NCBI GenBank assembly: GCA_014376345.1
Contig: JACMRS010000031.1
Span: forward strand, 1-10,597
DNA from: Bacteroidia bacterium
GTDB taxonomy: Bacteria > Bacteroidota > Bacteroidia > NS11-12g > UBA955
DNA: 10,597 nt
Direction of reading: 5' to 3'
Below the pieces are notes generated by a model. That model had not been told where the DNA came from. It worked only from the letters and a program-made list of their open reading frames with translations, and did no database searches. This document shows positions 1-7,008 of the stretch, in pieces. Numbering within the stretch: position 1 is the stretch's first letter; each line of letters begins with the position of its first letter. Position numbers and translations under genes: made by a program.

Positions 1-1560
1 AAAGGACAATTAACTATAGGAATCGAAAAGATATTAAACTCGTGGATTGCACCTACAGATGGGACTCCTGATTACTATCATTATGATGTAAACTCCAATA
101 TTAATGGGTTGCCAATAAATTATTCCCTTTTAAATACTCCATTGAAGGATTGCAAAAACTTTATAATCCCTAAAACCGGTAAGGCTCTCGTTGGAATGGC
201 AATATGTAATTATAACAGTACTTCCGGTAAAAGATTTGTAAAATATCAGGAGTATATTCAAACCAGATTCCTTTCTGATTTACGGAAAAATGAAAAATAC
301 AGGATTTCTTTTTATGTTTTAAAGCACGACTGCACCTTCATGAGCGTTTCCGATATAGGTGCTTATATTTCTAAAGATCCGGTCAGGCAGTATTATCCAA
401 ATTCATTTGAATATCCTAACTGGTCAAGTTTTGAGCAAAATTATATTCCGCAAATTTTAAACTCTTCCGGTCCCCTTTCAGATACCCTGAACTGGCAATT
501 GATAACAGGCACTTATAAAGCGAAAGGCGGTGAGCAGTGGATCACTTTAGGGCATTTTGATTTGCCCGGCGAGATGCGGTATGAAAGTGACAGTATTGTC
601 CAGGGCAACTCAGTAGGCCATTATGCATATTATTTCCTTGATGATGTTTCTGCCTATCCTGTTGCAGGGATCATTGGTCCGGATACGGTTTGCCTGAATG
701 AAAATGTCAGCTTATACACTAATTTAACCGGGTCTTATAAATGGTTTTTAAACGGAAAACTCATTTCAAATGACAGTAATTATAATTTTATAGCCAAAGT
801 TAGCGGTATGTATTCTGTAAACAGCTCTAACGCATCTGACAGCCTTTACATTTATGTTAACCGCAGCGCTTTAACTACAATCGGACCTGATTCTTTTTTT
901 TGCGAAAAGAGCAGTTTCATTCTTAAGGCTGACAGGCCGTTGTCATCTTTTACTTGGGAAGACGGCAGCAGTGATACCCAGAGGATAATAAAAAAACCGG
1001 GGTCTTATTCACTAACTTCGGTATCAGGTTCATGCAGTTTTTCAGATACTTTAGTGTTGCTTGAAATGCCCCTGGCAAAAAACATTTTGCTTCAAAATTC
1101 GGATTTTTGTGACACATCCGTACCATATTGTACGGTAAGTTTGTCTCCGGAATATAAATATCGCTGGTATGACAAGGACACTTCGTCTACAAAAACATTT
1201 ATCAAAGAAGGCTGTTTTTCTGTTACTATAAAAACAGATGCAAATTGCATTTTGCAGGAAGATGTTTGTACCGGGAGCTTTTGTAAAGCCGTAATTAATG
1301 TTCCGAATGCTTTTGCACCTTCAGGCATCAATACTGTTTTTAAACCTGTGACGGAATATATAAAAACCATTTCATGGACCGTTTATAACCGCTGGGGAGA
1401 GAAAGTATTTTCAGCTGATAAAGTGGGAGAAGGCTGGGACGGAAAGATTAACGGAGAGATCTGTGAGCAAGGAATTTATATTTATACAGGTCATTATCGC
1501 GGAATAATTACGAATGCCACAGATATTAATTTTAAAGGTTCGGTTTTACTTTTGAGATAA
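1..1560 (+). CDS. Secreted multidomain protein with T9SS type B (gliding-motility-associated) C-terminal domain, 5' partial
   Basis: The reading frame is open from base 1, so the start lies upstream of the window; 519 codons are visible before TAA. A TTG at 109 could be misread as a start, but the 36 codons before it continue the protein (segment WIAPTDGTPDYYHYD). Visible residues 1-220 resemble the N-terminal jelly-roll region found in many Bacteroidota secreted proteins (start W-x-x-P-T-x-G-T-P-D-Y, end YYFLDDVSAYPV). About three Ig-like modules follow (roughly 225-290, 293-360, 361-421), with repeated GPD-x(2)-C openings in the first two. The last ~85 residues match the CHU_C/TIGR04131 domain: NVPNAFAP, then YNRWGEKVF, GWDGK and GIYIYTG. 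In this family that domain is the T9SS signal for export and surface retention. The jelly-roll suggests ligand or glycan binding, which is inference; no catalytic motif is visible. The next gene is convergent, 47 bases away, with no clear terminator between them. Confidence 0.88.
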   Translation, partial: KGQLTIGIEKILNSWIAPTDGTPDYYHYDVNSNINGLPINYSLLNTPLKDCKNFIIPKTGKALVGMAICNYNSTSGKRFVKYQEYIQTRFLSDLRKNEKYRISFYVLKHDCTFMSVSDIGAYISKDPVRQYYPNSFEYPNWSSFEQNYIPQILNSSGPLSDTLNWQLITGTYKAKGGEQWITLGHFDLPGEMRYESDSIVQGNSVGHYAYYFLDDVSAYPVAGIIGPDTVCLNENVSLYTNLTGSYKWFLNGKLISNDSNYNFIAKVSGMYSVNSSNASDSLYIYVNRSALTTIGPDSFFCEKSSFILKADRPLSSFTWEDGSSDTQRIIKKPGSYSLTSVSGSCSFSDTLVLLEMPLAKNILLQNSDFCDTSVPYCTVSLSPEYKYRWYDKDTSSTKTFIKEGCFSVTIKTDANCILQEDVCTGSFCKAVINVPNAFAPSGINTVFKPVTEYIKTISWTVYNRWGEKVFSADKVGEGWDGKINGEICEQGIYIYTGHYRGIITNATDINFKGSVLLLR

Positions 1561-1607
1561 AATTATTTCTTCAGACGGATAATAAAAAGGGTAACCCGAG
1601 TGGTAAA

Positions 1608-2276
1608 TTATTCTTCTTCGGGATTGTGAACAGTTATAATAATTTCAGGTTCTTTTTTTTGATTGATTGAATATTTGCTTTTAAATATTTTGAAATTGAA
1701 AAGATTTAATGCGATACCAGCTGAAAATTTTAAGAATGGATTCCATTTAGAATTCTCGGTATTGTCATATTCTTTTCTGTAATAATTATGACTTGTTTGA
1801 AATGATTTCTCTAAATAAAACCAAACATCGAAATATCTGGATTTTGTCCCGATTCCACCAACAACTCTGGTAGCATCATACCGAGCGTCGTATCTGATGT
1901 TTTCTTGTTTTGGATAACCTGAATAGGACATTTTTAATATGTTAATTCCTCCTGTTAAGTAAATTGAAGAAGATATTAATTTATCCTTTTGAATTGAAAA
2001 TAGATGATATTTAAGATTAAGATGTAGAGTTGATTTTGAATTTTCAAATATAAAATTGCTTGATATAGCTTTCGCACTTAGTTCGCCTGTAAATCTCCCA
2101 ATTAAAGGTGTTTCAACATACAGACTTAAATATGAAATGAGATTTGTCTTTATTGTCAATGCCTTATAACAAGGATATTGGGCTGTTGCATAATTTCCTG
2201 TCGTTAAAAACCAAGCAATCAGAACAACTGCTTTGATATTTAATAAATGCTTACTCAATGATTTAAATTTTTTCAT
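1608..2276 (-). CDS. Putative outer-membrane beta-barrel protein, second of a tandem pair
   Basis: Hypothetical protein of 222 residues. The N-terminus has a basic start, a hydrophobic stretch (about 15-25) and a TAQ signal-peptidase-like site near residue 33. The rest alternates polar and hydrophobic residues with aromatic strand ends, as in small Bacteroidota outer-membrane barrels, and ends with a charged tail (HNPEEE). It resembles its upstream neighbour: ETPLIGRFTGE (55-65) aligns with EAPLKGRFTVE there, and SKWNPF...IALNLFNF near 176-195 aligns with NKW...SFSLNLINI. The ATG lies one base after the neighbour's TAA, so the two are very probably co-transcribed and translationally coupled. 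The opening strand (KTNLISYLSLYVETPL) recalls DUF3575-like barrels, but that assignment is tentative. Specific function unknown. Confidence 0.75.
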   Translation of the reverse strand: MKKFKSLSKHLLNIKAVVLIAWFLTTGNYATAQYPCYKALTIKTNLISYLSLYVETPLIGRFTGELSAKAISSNFIFENSKSTLHLNLKYHLFSIQKDKLISSSIYLTGGINILKMSYSGYPKQENIRYDARYDATRVVGGIGTKSRYFDVWFYLEKSFQTSHNYYRKEYDNTENSKWNPFLKFSAGIALNLFNFKIFKSKYSINQKKEPEIIITVHNPEEE

Positions 2277-2277
2277 A

Positions 2278-2901
2278 TTAATATCTGTTTTTAATTACCC
2301 GATCATTTCCCGGTAGGTTTTGTTGTACTTTTTCATATTTCTTACCGGTAGTGTTTATGTTAATCAGATTCAAAGAAAATGATACTGTTATAGCGAAAGG
2401 AGATGCAATCCATTTATTACTTTTTTTACTGCCTTTTTGAGTATAACTATTCTCTCTGGTTACCAGGTCTTGCTCAAATGAAATTCTGGATTCGAAAAAT
2501 CTGAGTCTGATTCCGTATCCCCATGTAAACCTAAAAACATTATACTTCCCAATACCTTCAGCAGGGGATAATAAGCCTCCTCCGTAACTGTACATGTCAC
2601 GTTTGAAGTCATTAAAACCAATTGTAAAATAATGTGCTTCCTTTGAGCGCTTCATTTCCAGCTCCATAAAATAAATTTTAACCTGTCCACGAATATTCCT
2701 GACGTGATTAGAGTTGAAAACTCCAATTTCAATATTCCTATAAGTACCTTCAACAGTAAATCTGCCTTTCAAAGGTGCTTCTAAACTAAGTCCATTAGTG
2801 CCTATTTTGAAGCTAACCCTTTTGTAAATATAAGGCTGGGCTTCAACTACAAAAAAGCTGAATATCAGACAGAAAAATACAAGGCATGGTTTACTTTTCA
2901 T
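2278..2901 (-). CDS. Putative outer-membrane beta-barrel protein, first of a tandem pair
   Basis: Hypothetical protein of 207 residues with a signal peptide (hydrophobic core about 7-19, VEAQ site near residue 22). The mature part has amphipathic beta-strand patterning: FKIGTNGLSLEAPLKGRFTVEG early on, then strand-turn-strand segments rich in Tyr, Phe and Gly (GGG at 107-109, FRFTWGYGIRLRFF at 123-136). The C-terminal region has a strand-like ITVSFSLNLINI at 171-182 and then a basic tail, so the barrel may not end at the C-terminus. It shares its key segment (8 of 11 residues) and its strand order with the downstream gene, which points to tandem duplication. It is divergent from the metalloprotease gene across 170 bases. 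I found no clear TAnnTTTG element for this gene in that gap. Function unknown. Confidence 0.72.
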   Translation of the reverse strand: MKSKPCLVFFCLIFSFFVVEAQPYIYKRVSFKIGTNGLSLEAPLKGRFTVEGTYRNIEIGVFNSNHVRNIRGQVKIYFMELEMKRSKEAHYFTIGFNDFKRDMYSYGGGLLSPAEGIGKYNVFRFTWGYGIRLRFFESRISFEQDLVTRENSYTQKGSKKSNKWIASPFAITVSFSLNLININTTGKKYEKVQQNLPGNDRVIKNRY

Positions 2902-3071
2902 AACTACTAATACAATTTTTAAAGCAGTATCCCCCGAAAATTTTTAAATTTTAATTATTTCCGTTGTTTGTATAAAGTTCCCGTTCATAAAAATTAGAAT
3001 GTAATAGAAACAACATCCTGAAAAATTACTTAATTTGCATAATAACTACCGGGTATCAAGTTCAACAATTA

Positions 3072-4415
3072 ATGAAAAGCACTATAAAAATAATATCAAC
3101 TGTCTTTTTAGCAGGAGTCTTTTCACTTTCTCAAGGTCAAAATTTACAACCTTGTGGTCATGATCTTGTAATTAAGAAAATTGAAGAAAACAACCCCGCT
3201 TACCGCACAAACCGTGATATCTGGTATAATACTGCCCTGCAATTGTTTGATAAAAACAGCGCACAAAGACGAATTAACCGCGACACTTTGTTTTATACAA
3301 TTCCTGTTGTCTTTCATGTTATTTACAATAATGCCCAGGAAAATCTTGCCGATCCTTATATTATTAGTCAGCTTGCAACTTTAAATGCCTGTTTCCGCCG
3401 ACTGAATTCAGACACTACGAAAACAAGAAGCCGGTTTATGCCTGTTGCTTCAGATACACGCATCCAGTTTGTTTTAGCTTCTACTGATCCTTCTGGTAAT
3501 CCTACTAATGGCATTACCCGAACTCAGACTTCAGTAACCGAATGGGGGAATATTCAGCAATTGAATGACAATATGAAGTTTACTTCAAAAGGTGGTCAGG
3601 ATGGATGGGATCCTTCGAAATATATGAATATTTGGATTTGCGATTTGAGAGATCCGACTTATGGCGAGGTTTTATACGGATTTGCATATCCGCCTGATGG
3701 CGCTCCAAACTGGCAAAACAGCACGCAACCTGTTAATTCGCCATTTTCCGGAGTTGTATTACATTATAAAATTGTAGGGATCAACAATCCTTTGGCCAAT
3801 TCAAATTATAAACAAGGTAAAACGGCTGTACATGAAGTGGGTCATTACCTGGGTTTAAGACATATTTGGGGTGATGGCACCGGTCAATCCGGCTTTAATA
3901 ATTGTGCGCAATCTGATGGAATTGACGACACGCCTTTTTCTTCATCACCAACAGGATTGTGTGATACCATGAAAAACAGTTGTATTGAACAGGCTAATGA
4001 CCAGCCTGATATGATCGAAAATTATATGGACTATTCTCCCAATACTTGCCAGAATATGTATACAAGAAAACAGTCTGTTATTATGCAATACGTGCTTAAC
4101 AGGTTCCGGACAGACCTTTCTACCAGAACAATTGCAATTGATACGGTTTCAGATAAAGAAGGTCCGGCAGCTATTACGATGTTCCCAAATCCATTCAGAA
4201 ACAGCTTTAACATTAGTGTTTTAAATGCTAAAGGTTCAAAATTCTACTGTGATATTTATGATATGCTTGGCAGGAAAACTAAAAAAACCATTGAAATACA
4301 GACTGATATTGACTATCCTGTTAATACAGAATACCTTGCTGAAGGGTTTTATGTTGTTGAAATATTCAATGAGGGCAGATCGGAAATGGTGAGAATGAAG
4401 ATTATTAAGCAATAA
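3072..4415 (+). CDS. Secreted M43-family (pappalysin-like) zinc metalloprotease with T9SS type A sorting domain
   Basis: A 447-residue secreted endopeptidase. The signal peptide covers about residues 1-22 (SLSQGQ end). The catalytic domain follows a short propeptide-like region: the strand IPVVFHVIYN near 77-86 is typical of the M43 start, the metzincin zinc motif HEVGHYLGLRH spans 254-264 (zinc ligands H254, H258, H264; catalytic E255), and the Met-turn NYMDYS has M319. The spacing and the GDG and DDTP segments after the motif also fit M43 (PF05572). The C-terminal ~80 residues form a type A sorting domain: MFPNPF at 370-375, YDMLGRK, then LAEGFYVVEI and a basic end. In this family that domain directs T9SS export and is normally removed. 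Substrate unknown. A weak -7-like TTAATTTG lies at 3030-3037 with no well-placed -33, so the promoter is uncertain. The gene is followed by a hairpin terminator. Confidence 0.92.
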   Translation: MKSTIKIISTVFLAGVFSLSQGQNLQPCGHDLVIKKIEENNPAYRTNRDIWYNTALQLFDKNSAQRRINRDTLFYTIPVVFHVIYNNAQENLADPYIISQLATLNACFRRLNSDTTKTRSRFMPVASDTRIQFVLASTDPSGNPTNGITRTQTSVTEWGNIQQLNDNMKFTSKGGQDGWDPSKYMNIWICDLRDPTYGEVLYGFAYPPDGAPNWQNSTQPVNSPFSGVVLHYKIVGINNPLANSNYKQGKTAVHEVGHYLGLRHIWGDGTGQSGFNNCAQSDGIDDTPFSSSPTGLCDTMKNSCIEQANDQPDMIENYMDYSPNTCQNMYTRKQSVIMQYVLNRFRTDLSTRTIAIDTVSDKEGPAAITMFPNPFRNSFNISVLNAKGSKFYCDIYDMLGRKTKKTIEIQTDIDYPVNTEYLAEGFYVVEIFNEGRSEMVRMKIIKQ

Positions 4416-4488
4416 TCTCGGGTTTCATTTTCTTATGGATCAAACTTATAAAGTTAATTCTCAGTTTATTAAAATAATATTTTAAGTT

Positions 4489-4526
4489 AAAAAATTATCT
4501 CCCATTGGGCAGGTAGATAGTTTTTT
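4489..4526 (+). terminator. Intrinsic terminator of the metalloprotease gene
   Basis: AAAAAATTATCT (4489-4500) pairs with AGATAGTTTTTT (4515-4526) over 12 positions including one G-T pair. The loop is 14 bases, within which CC (4502-4503) and GG (4512-4513) can add two more pairs. The 3' arm ends in a run of six T followed by ATTT. It lies 73 bases past the metalloprotease stop. The 5' A-run means it could also work leftwards, but no minus-strand gene ends there. Confidence 0.7.
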
Positions 4527-4586
4527 ATTTGAAGATAGTTTGAATTTCTTTTAAGAAAGCAAACTGATTTATGGCTTATAACACAT

Positions 4587-4617
4587 AAAAAAAGGCCTGT
4601 TCGATAGAACAGGGCTT
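4587..4617 (-). terminator. Intrinsic terminator of the cold-shock gene
   Basis: Read on the minus strand, a perfect 7-bp stem CCTGTTC/GAACAGG (plus strand 4596-4602 and 4607-4613) with a 4-base loop is extended by further pairs beyond one mismatch. It is followed by seven T (plus-strand A at 4587-4593). It begins about 24 bases after the cold-shock stop codon. Confidence 0.85.
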
Positions 4618-4641
4618 CAGTGAAGATGGTTTCAAATACTA

Positions 4642-4836
4642 TTATGCTCTTTTAACATTGATTGCATTTAATCCTTTTTTGCCATCCTGGATGTCGAAAG
4701 TAACAGAATCATTTTCTCTTACTTTTAAACCGCCTAAACCAGTGATGTGAACAAAAATGTCTTGTCCGTTTTCCTCGTCAGTAATAAATCCAAAACCTTT
4801 AGATTCATTAAAAAATTTGACTGTACCTTTTTTCAT
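4642..4836 (-). CDS. Cold-shock domain protein (CspA family)
   Basis: A 64-residue single cold-shock domain, the usual family length (about 63-70). It is an OB-fold protein that binds single-stranded RNA or DNA and acts as an RNA chaperone in the cytoplasm. RNP1 is KGFGFI (13-18) and RNP2 is DIFVHI (26-31); the start MKKGTVKFFN and the end GLNAINVKRA are typical. The frame stays open upstream to a TTG at 4896, but the ATG at 4836 is the start. The family begins at MKKGTVKFF, and the upstream TTG is itself the -33 box of the probable promoter, so it would not be transcribed. The gene has its own promoter and terminator and is transcribed separately from the large gene upstream of it. Whether it is cold-induced cannot be told: its predicted leader of about 20 bases is much shorter than the long leader of E. 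coli cspA. Confidence 0.95.
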   Translation of the reverse strand: MKKGTVKFFNESKGFGFITDEENGQDIFVHITGLGGLKVRENDSVTFDIQDGKKGLNAINVKRA

Positions 4837-4862
4837 TTTAAATTTTATAATATATGTTGCGT

Positions 4863-4896
4863 CAAAAGTACAAAATATTTTTAAATAATTTATCAA
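4863..4896 (-). promoter_or_regulatory. Bacteroidota-type promoter of the cold-shock gene
   Basis: On the minus strand TACTTTTG (plus 4863-4870) matches the -7 consensus TAnnTTTG exactly, and TTG (plus 4894-4896) sits 23 bases upstream as the -33 element, at the upper end of the accepted 17-23 spacing. Transcription would begin near 4856, giving a leader of about 20 bases. It lies just past the terminator of the preceding gene, which fits independent transcription. Confidence 0.65.
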
Positions 4897-4904
4897 CCGT
4901 AAAT

Positions 4905-4940
4905 AAAAAAAAGCCTTCCTGTTAGGGAAAGCTTTTTTTT
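4905..4940 (-). terminator. A/T-flanked hairpin terminator after the Asp-box protein gene
   Basis: A run of eight A (4905-4912) pairs with a run of eight T (4933-4940). Inside, GC pairs with GC and TTCC (4916-4919) with GGAA (4926-4929), with a single C-A mismatch and a 6-base loop. On the minus strand it starts 16 bases after the large gene's stop and ends in a T run. The symmetric A and T tails make it potentially bidirectional. Confidence 0.75.
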
Positions 4941-4956
4941 ATTGATATTTTAAGTT

Positions 4957-6894
4957 TTAATCTACTATCATTTTTTTGGTAACCGACTGATTACCTGCTC
5001 TGATTGTGTAGAAATAAACGCCTGAAGACAATCCTTCAGCATTGATTTTCAAAACCTGGTTGCCTTTTTGAAGCTCTCCAAAATTTTCAGAACTGATAAC
5101 CTGTCCCATAATATTGGTGATTTGCATGCTTAAATCTGTGTTCTGTGTAAGCCAAATCAGAACTTCTGAATTGTTAATGAATGGATTTGGCTTGTTTTGA
5201 GATACTACAAAAATACTGGCTTCTGTAATTTCTTCAACACTGGTTCCACCCTGACCAAGACTTCCGCTGATGATTTCCTGAATAGGAACAGCAACGTAAA
5301 AAATATCATTGCCATTATCAGGAATAGGGTGGTTAGAAGCTGTTTTGTCGTTGTTTTGTAAATTAGTACCGGCTATTTCATCCGATTGGAATGTGAAATT
5401 AAGAATTCCGTTAATAATGCGTCTGTTTACAGAAGCAAATTCGTCTTCAAACTGGTCTCTTTGAGTTACGTTTTGTGGTTTGCCCCATGTTGAACCGTTG
5501 TCAGTTGTAAAAGCAACGCAAATGTCTCTCAGGTTCAAACCTGATGCATCTTTGTTTTCACCATTAGGCTGATCTTCCATAGGAAGTGAGAATGTTACAA
5601 AGATATTACCCTTGTCATCAAGAGAAATGTTAGGCATGTGAAGTAAAGAAGTATTCCCTAGTCTTGCAACACTTGTAAGTCCATTTGGTATTGTACCGCC
5701 GTTTAATGCATTAAAAGTTCCCCTGTCAACAGTAAACAAAGTGTCGCTGTTGAAATCAAAATCAAGTGAATTAGCAACTATTTTTTGTTGTTTGCTGCTG
5801 TCATTCCAGTAAACCAGAGCTGCAGTAGCAGGGAAAAAGTTAAAAGAAGTGGTAGTATCAAGTTTTAGAACTCTTGAAAGTCCCCAGCATGCATGAAGAT
5901 TTCCTCTTGCATCAATAGCTATATCAACTGTTCCATCGCTACAAATTGGCGTATCAAGCATTAATTTTTGCTTTCTGAAAGGAGCATATTTGAATGAATC
6001 AGCGATAATTTTGGTAAATGTTGTACCGTTATTTGTAGATTTCCAAACGCTGACATCTTCTAAAAGATCGCCGGTAATGATTGCAACTATTGAATCACGA
6101 ACATCGATAGAATACTGATCACCACCGCCACTATTAATTCTTGAAGAATCATAACCCGGAAGTAATATATGCTGAATGTCCCAGGTTACACCACCGTCCA
6201 TAGAACGAGAATAAACCATAGGTGCAAAAACACCATTGATAGTTGGCGCTCTTGGCTCCCCGGCTTCTGCTGAATCAGCATAAGAATAAATCAGGTGAAT
6301 GATATCGCCGTTATTAGCTGCTCTTCCCCAGATTGGTCTGCGCTTTGTTTCCTGTAAAACAGGTGCACTTGTAGTCCATGTACTGCTGCCAAGGGAAGAG
6401 TTTTTAGCCATTATAAATCCGCCATTTACAGATTCATGTGCAATTGTATATTCCTGACCATTAGCTAACATTCCTACAGAAGGCCAACCTGTGCGAGAAT
6501 TTTCAATTCTTGATGTTGGTGTTTTTGCAGGAAACCATGTGGTATTATTATAAAAATTATAACCTGTACCTCTGTTAGTAAAAGCGTCATCATTTGCTGT
6601 TGTCCATACTGCTGATATTGTTCCGTCAGCATGCACCAGGATGCGTCTGCCCATAGATGCATTAGTCTGAAGGTCGTATCTTGTATTGCCTATTTTGACA
6701 AAATTATAAGGAATAATTCCTCTTGAACTTTTTCTTTCAGCTTTAGGTGCCCCGCTTTTGTTGTCTGTCGGTGCGTTGTCTGAAGCAACTTCTGATGAAG
6801 CAGGTAAAGAAATTTCTGATGAAGGCACATTAGTTTGCGCATAAGTAATAAATGGCGCTGCTAACAATCCTAAAATTAGTAATGATTTTTTCAT
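4957..6894 (-). CDS. Secreted Asp-box (BNR) beta-propeller-like protein with T9SS type A sorting domain
   Basis: A 645-residue exported protein. The signal peptide is about residues 1-20 (ITYAQ end). Residues 21-58 form a low-complexity linker rich in Ser, Ala, Pro and charged residues. About 60-540 is beta-rich with three Asp-box-like motifs: SMDGGVTW (231-238), STNNGTTF (286-293, Asp replaced by Asn) and TTDNGSTW (463-470). Asp boxes mark turns between propeller strands in sialidases and many non-enzymatic proteins. I cannot identify the sialidase catalytic arginine triad or Tyr/Glu pair, so an enzyme call is not justified. The last ~80 residues are a type A sorting domain: NKPNPF (567-572), ITNIMGQVI, then LSSGVYFYTI and a basic, hydrophobic end KKMIVD. 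It has its own promoter and terminator and appears monocistronic. It may be a surface or extracellular binding protein or glycosidase-like protein; substrate unknown. Confidence 0.88.
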   Translation of the reverse strand: MKKSLLILGLLAAPFITYAQTNVPSSEISLPASSEVASDNAPTDNKSGAPKAERKSSRGIIPYNFVKIGNTRYDLQTNASMGRRILVHADGTISAVWTTANDDAFTNRGTGYNFYNNTTWFPAKTPTSRIENSRTGWPSVGMLANGQEYTIAHESVNGGFIMAKNSSLGSSTWTTSAPVLQETKRRPIWGRAANNGDIIHLIYSYADSAEAGEPRAPTINGVFAPMVYSRSMDGGVTWDIQHILLPGYDSSRINSGGGDQYSIDVRDSIVAIITGDLLEDVSVWKSTNNGTTFTKIIADSFKYAPFRKQKLMLDTPICSDGTVDIAIDARGNLHACWGLSRVLKLDTTTSFNFFPATAALVYWNDSSKQQKIVANSLDFDFNSDTLFTVDRGTFNALNGGTIPNGLTSVARLGNTSLLHMPNISLDDKGNIFVTFSLPMEDQPNGENKDASGLNLRDICVAFTTDNGSTWGKPQNVTQRDQFEDEFASVNRRIINGILNFTFQSDEIAGTNLQNNDKTASNHPIPDNGNDIFYVAVPIQEIISGSLGQGGTSVEEITEASIFVVSQNKPNPFINNSEVLIWLTQNTDLSMQITNIMGQVISSENFGELQKGNQVLKINAEGLSSGVYFYTIRAGNQSVTKKMIVD

Positions 6895-6948
6895 TTAAAG
6901 TGAATTTTTTTAATTAGGTTGTAAAATTAACAAAAAAATAAGATTAAG

Positions 6949-6977
6949 CAAACCTATATTGATAAAAAAGGCCACAA
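6949..6977 (-). promoter_or_regulatory. Bacteroidota-type promoter of the Asp-box protein gene
   Basis: On the minus strand TAGGTTTG (plus 6949-6956) is an exact TAnnTTTG match, with TTG (plus 6975-6977) 18 bases upstream. The predicted transcript starts near 6942, giving a leader of about 48 bases before the ATG at 6894. The site lies in the 114-base gap after holA. No hairpin terminator for holA is evident in that gap, so read-through from holA is also possible. Confidence 0.65.
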
Positions 6978-7008
6978 TTAACAAGAGGAATGAATTAAGA
7001 ACTAACGG

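Noticed and set aside
1561..1607. Terminator between the convergent genes (GGGTAACCC at about 1589-1597)
   Set aside because: The near-palindrome leaves a loop too small to form a hairpin, and no suitable T run follows in either direction.
4837..4896. 20-residue N-terminal extension of the cold-shock protein
   Set aside because: The region holds the promoter, and the family begins at the ATG at 4836.
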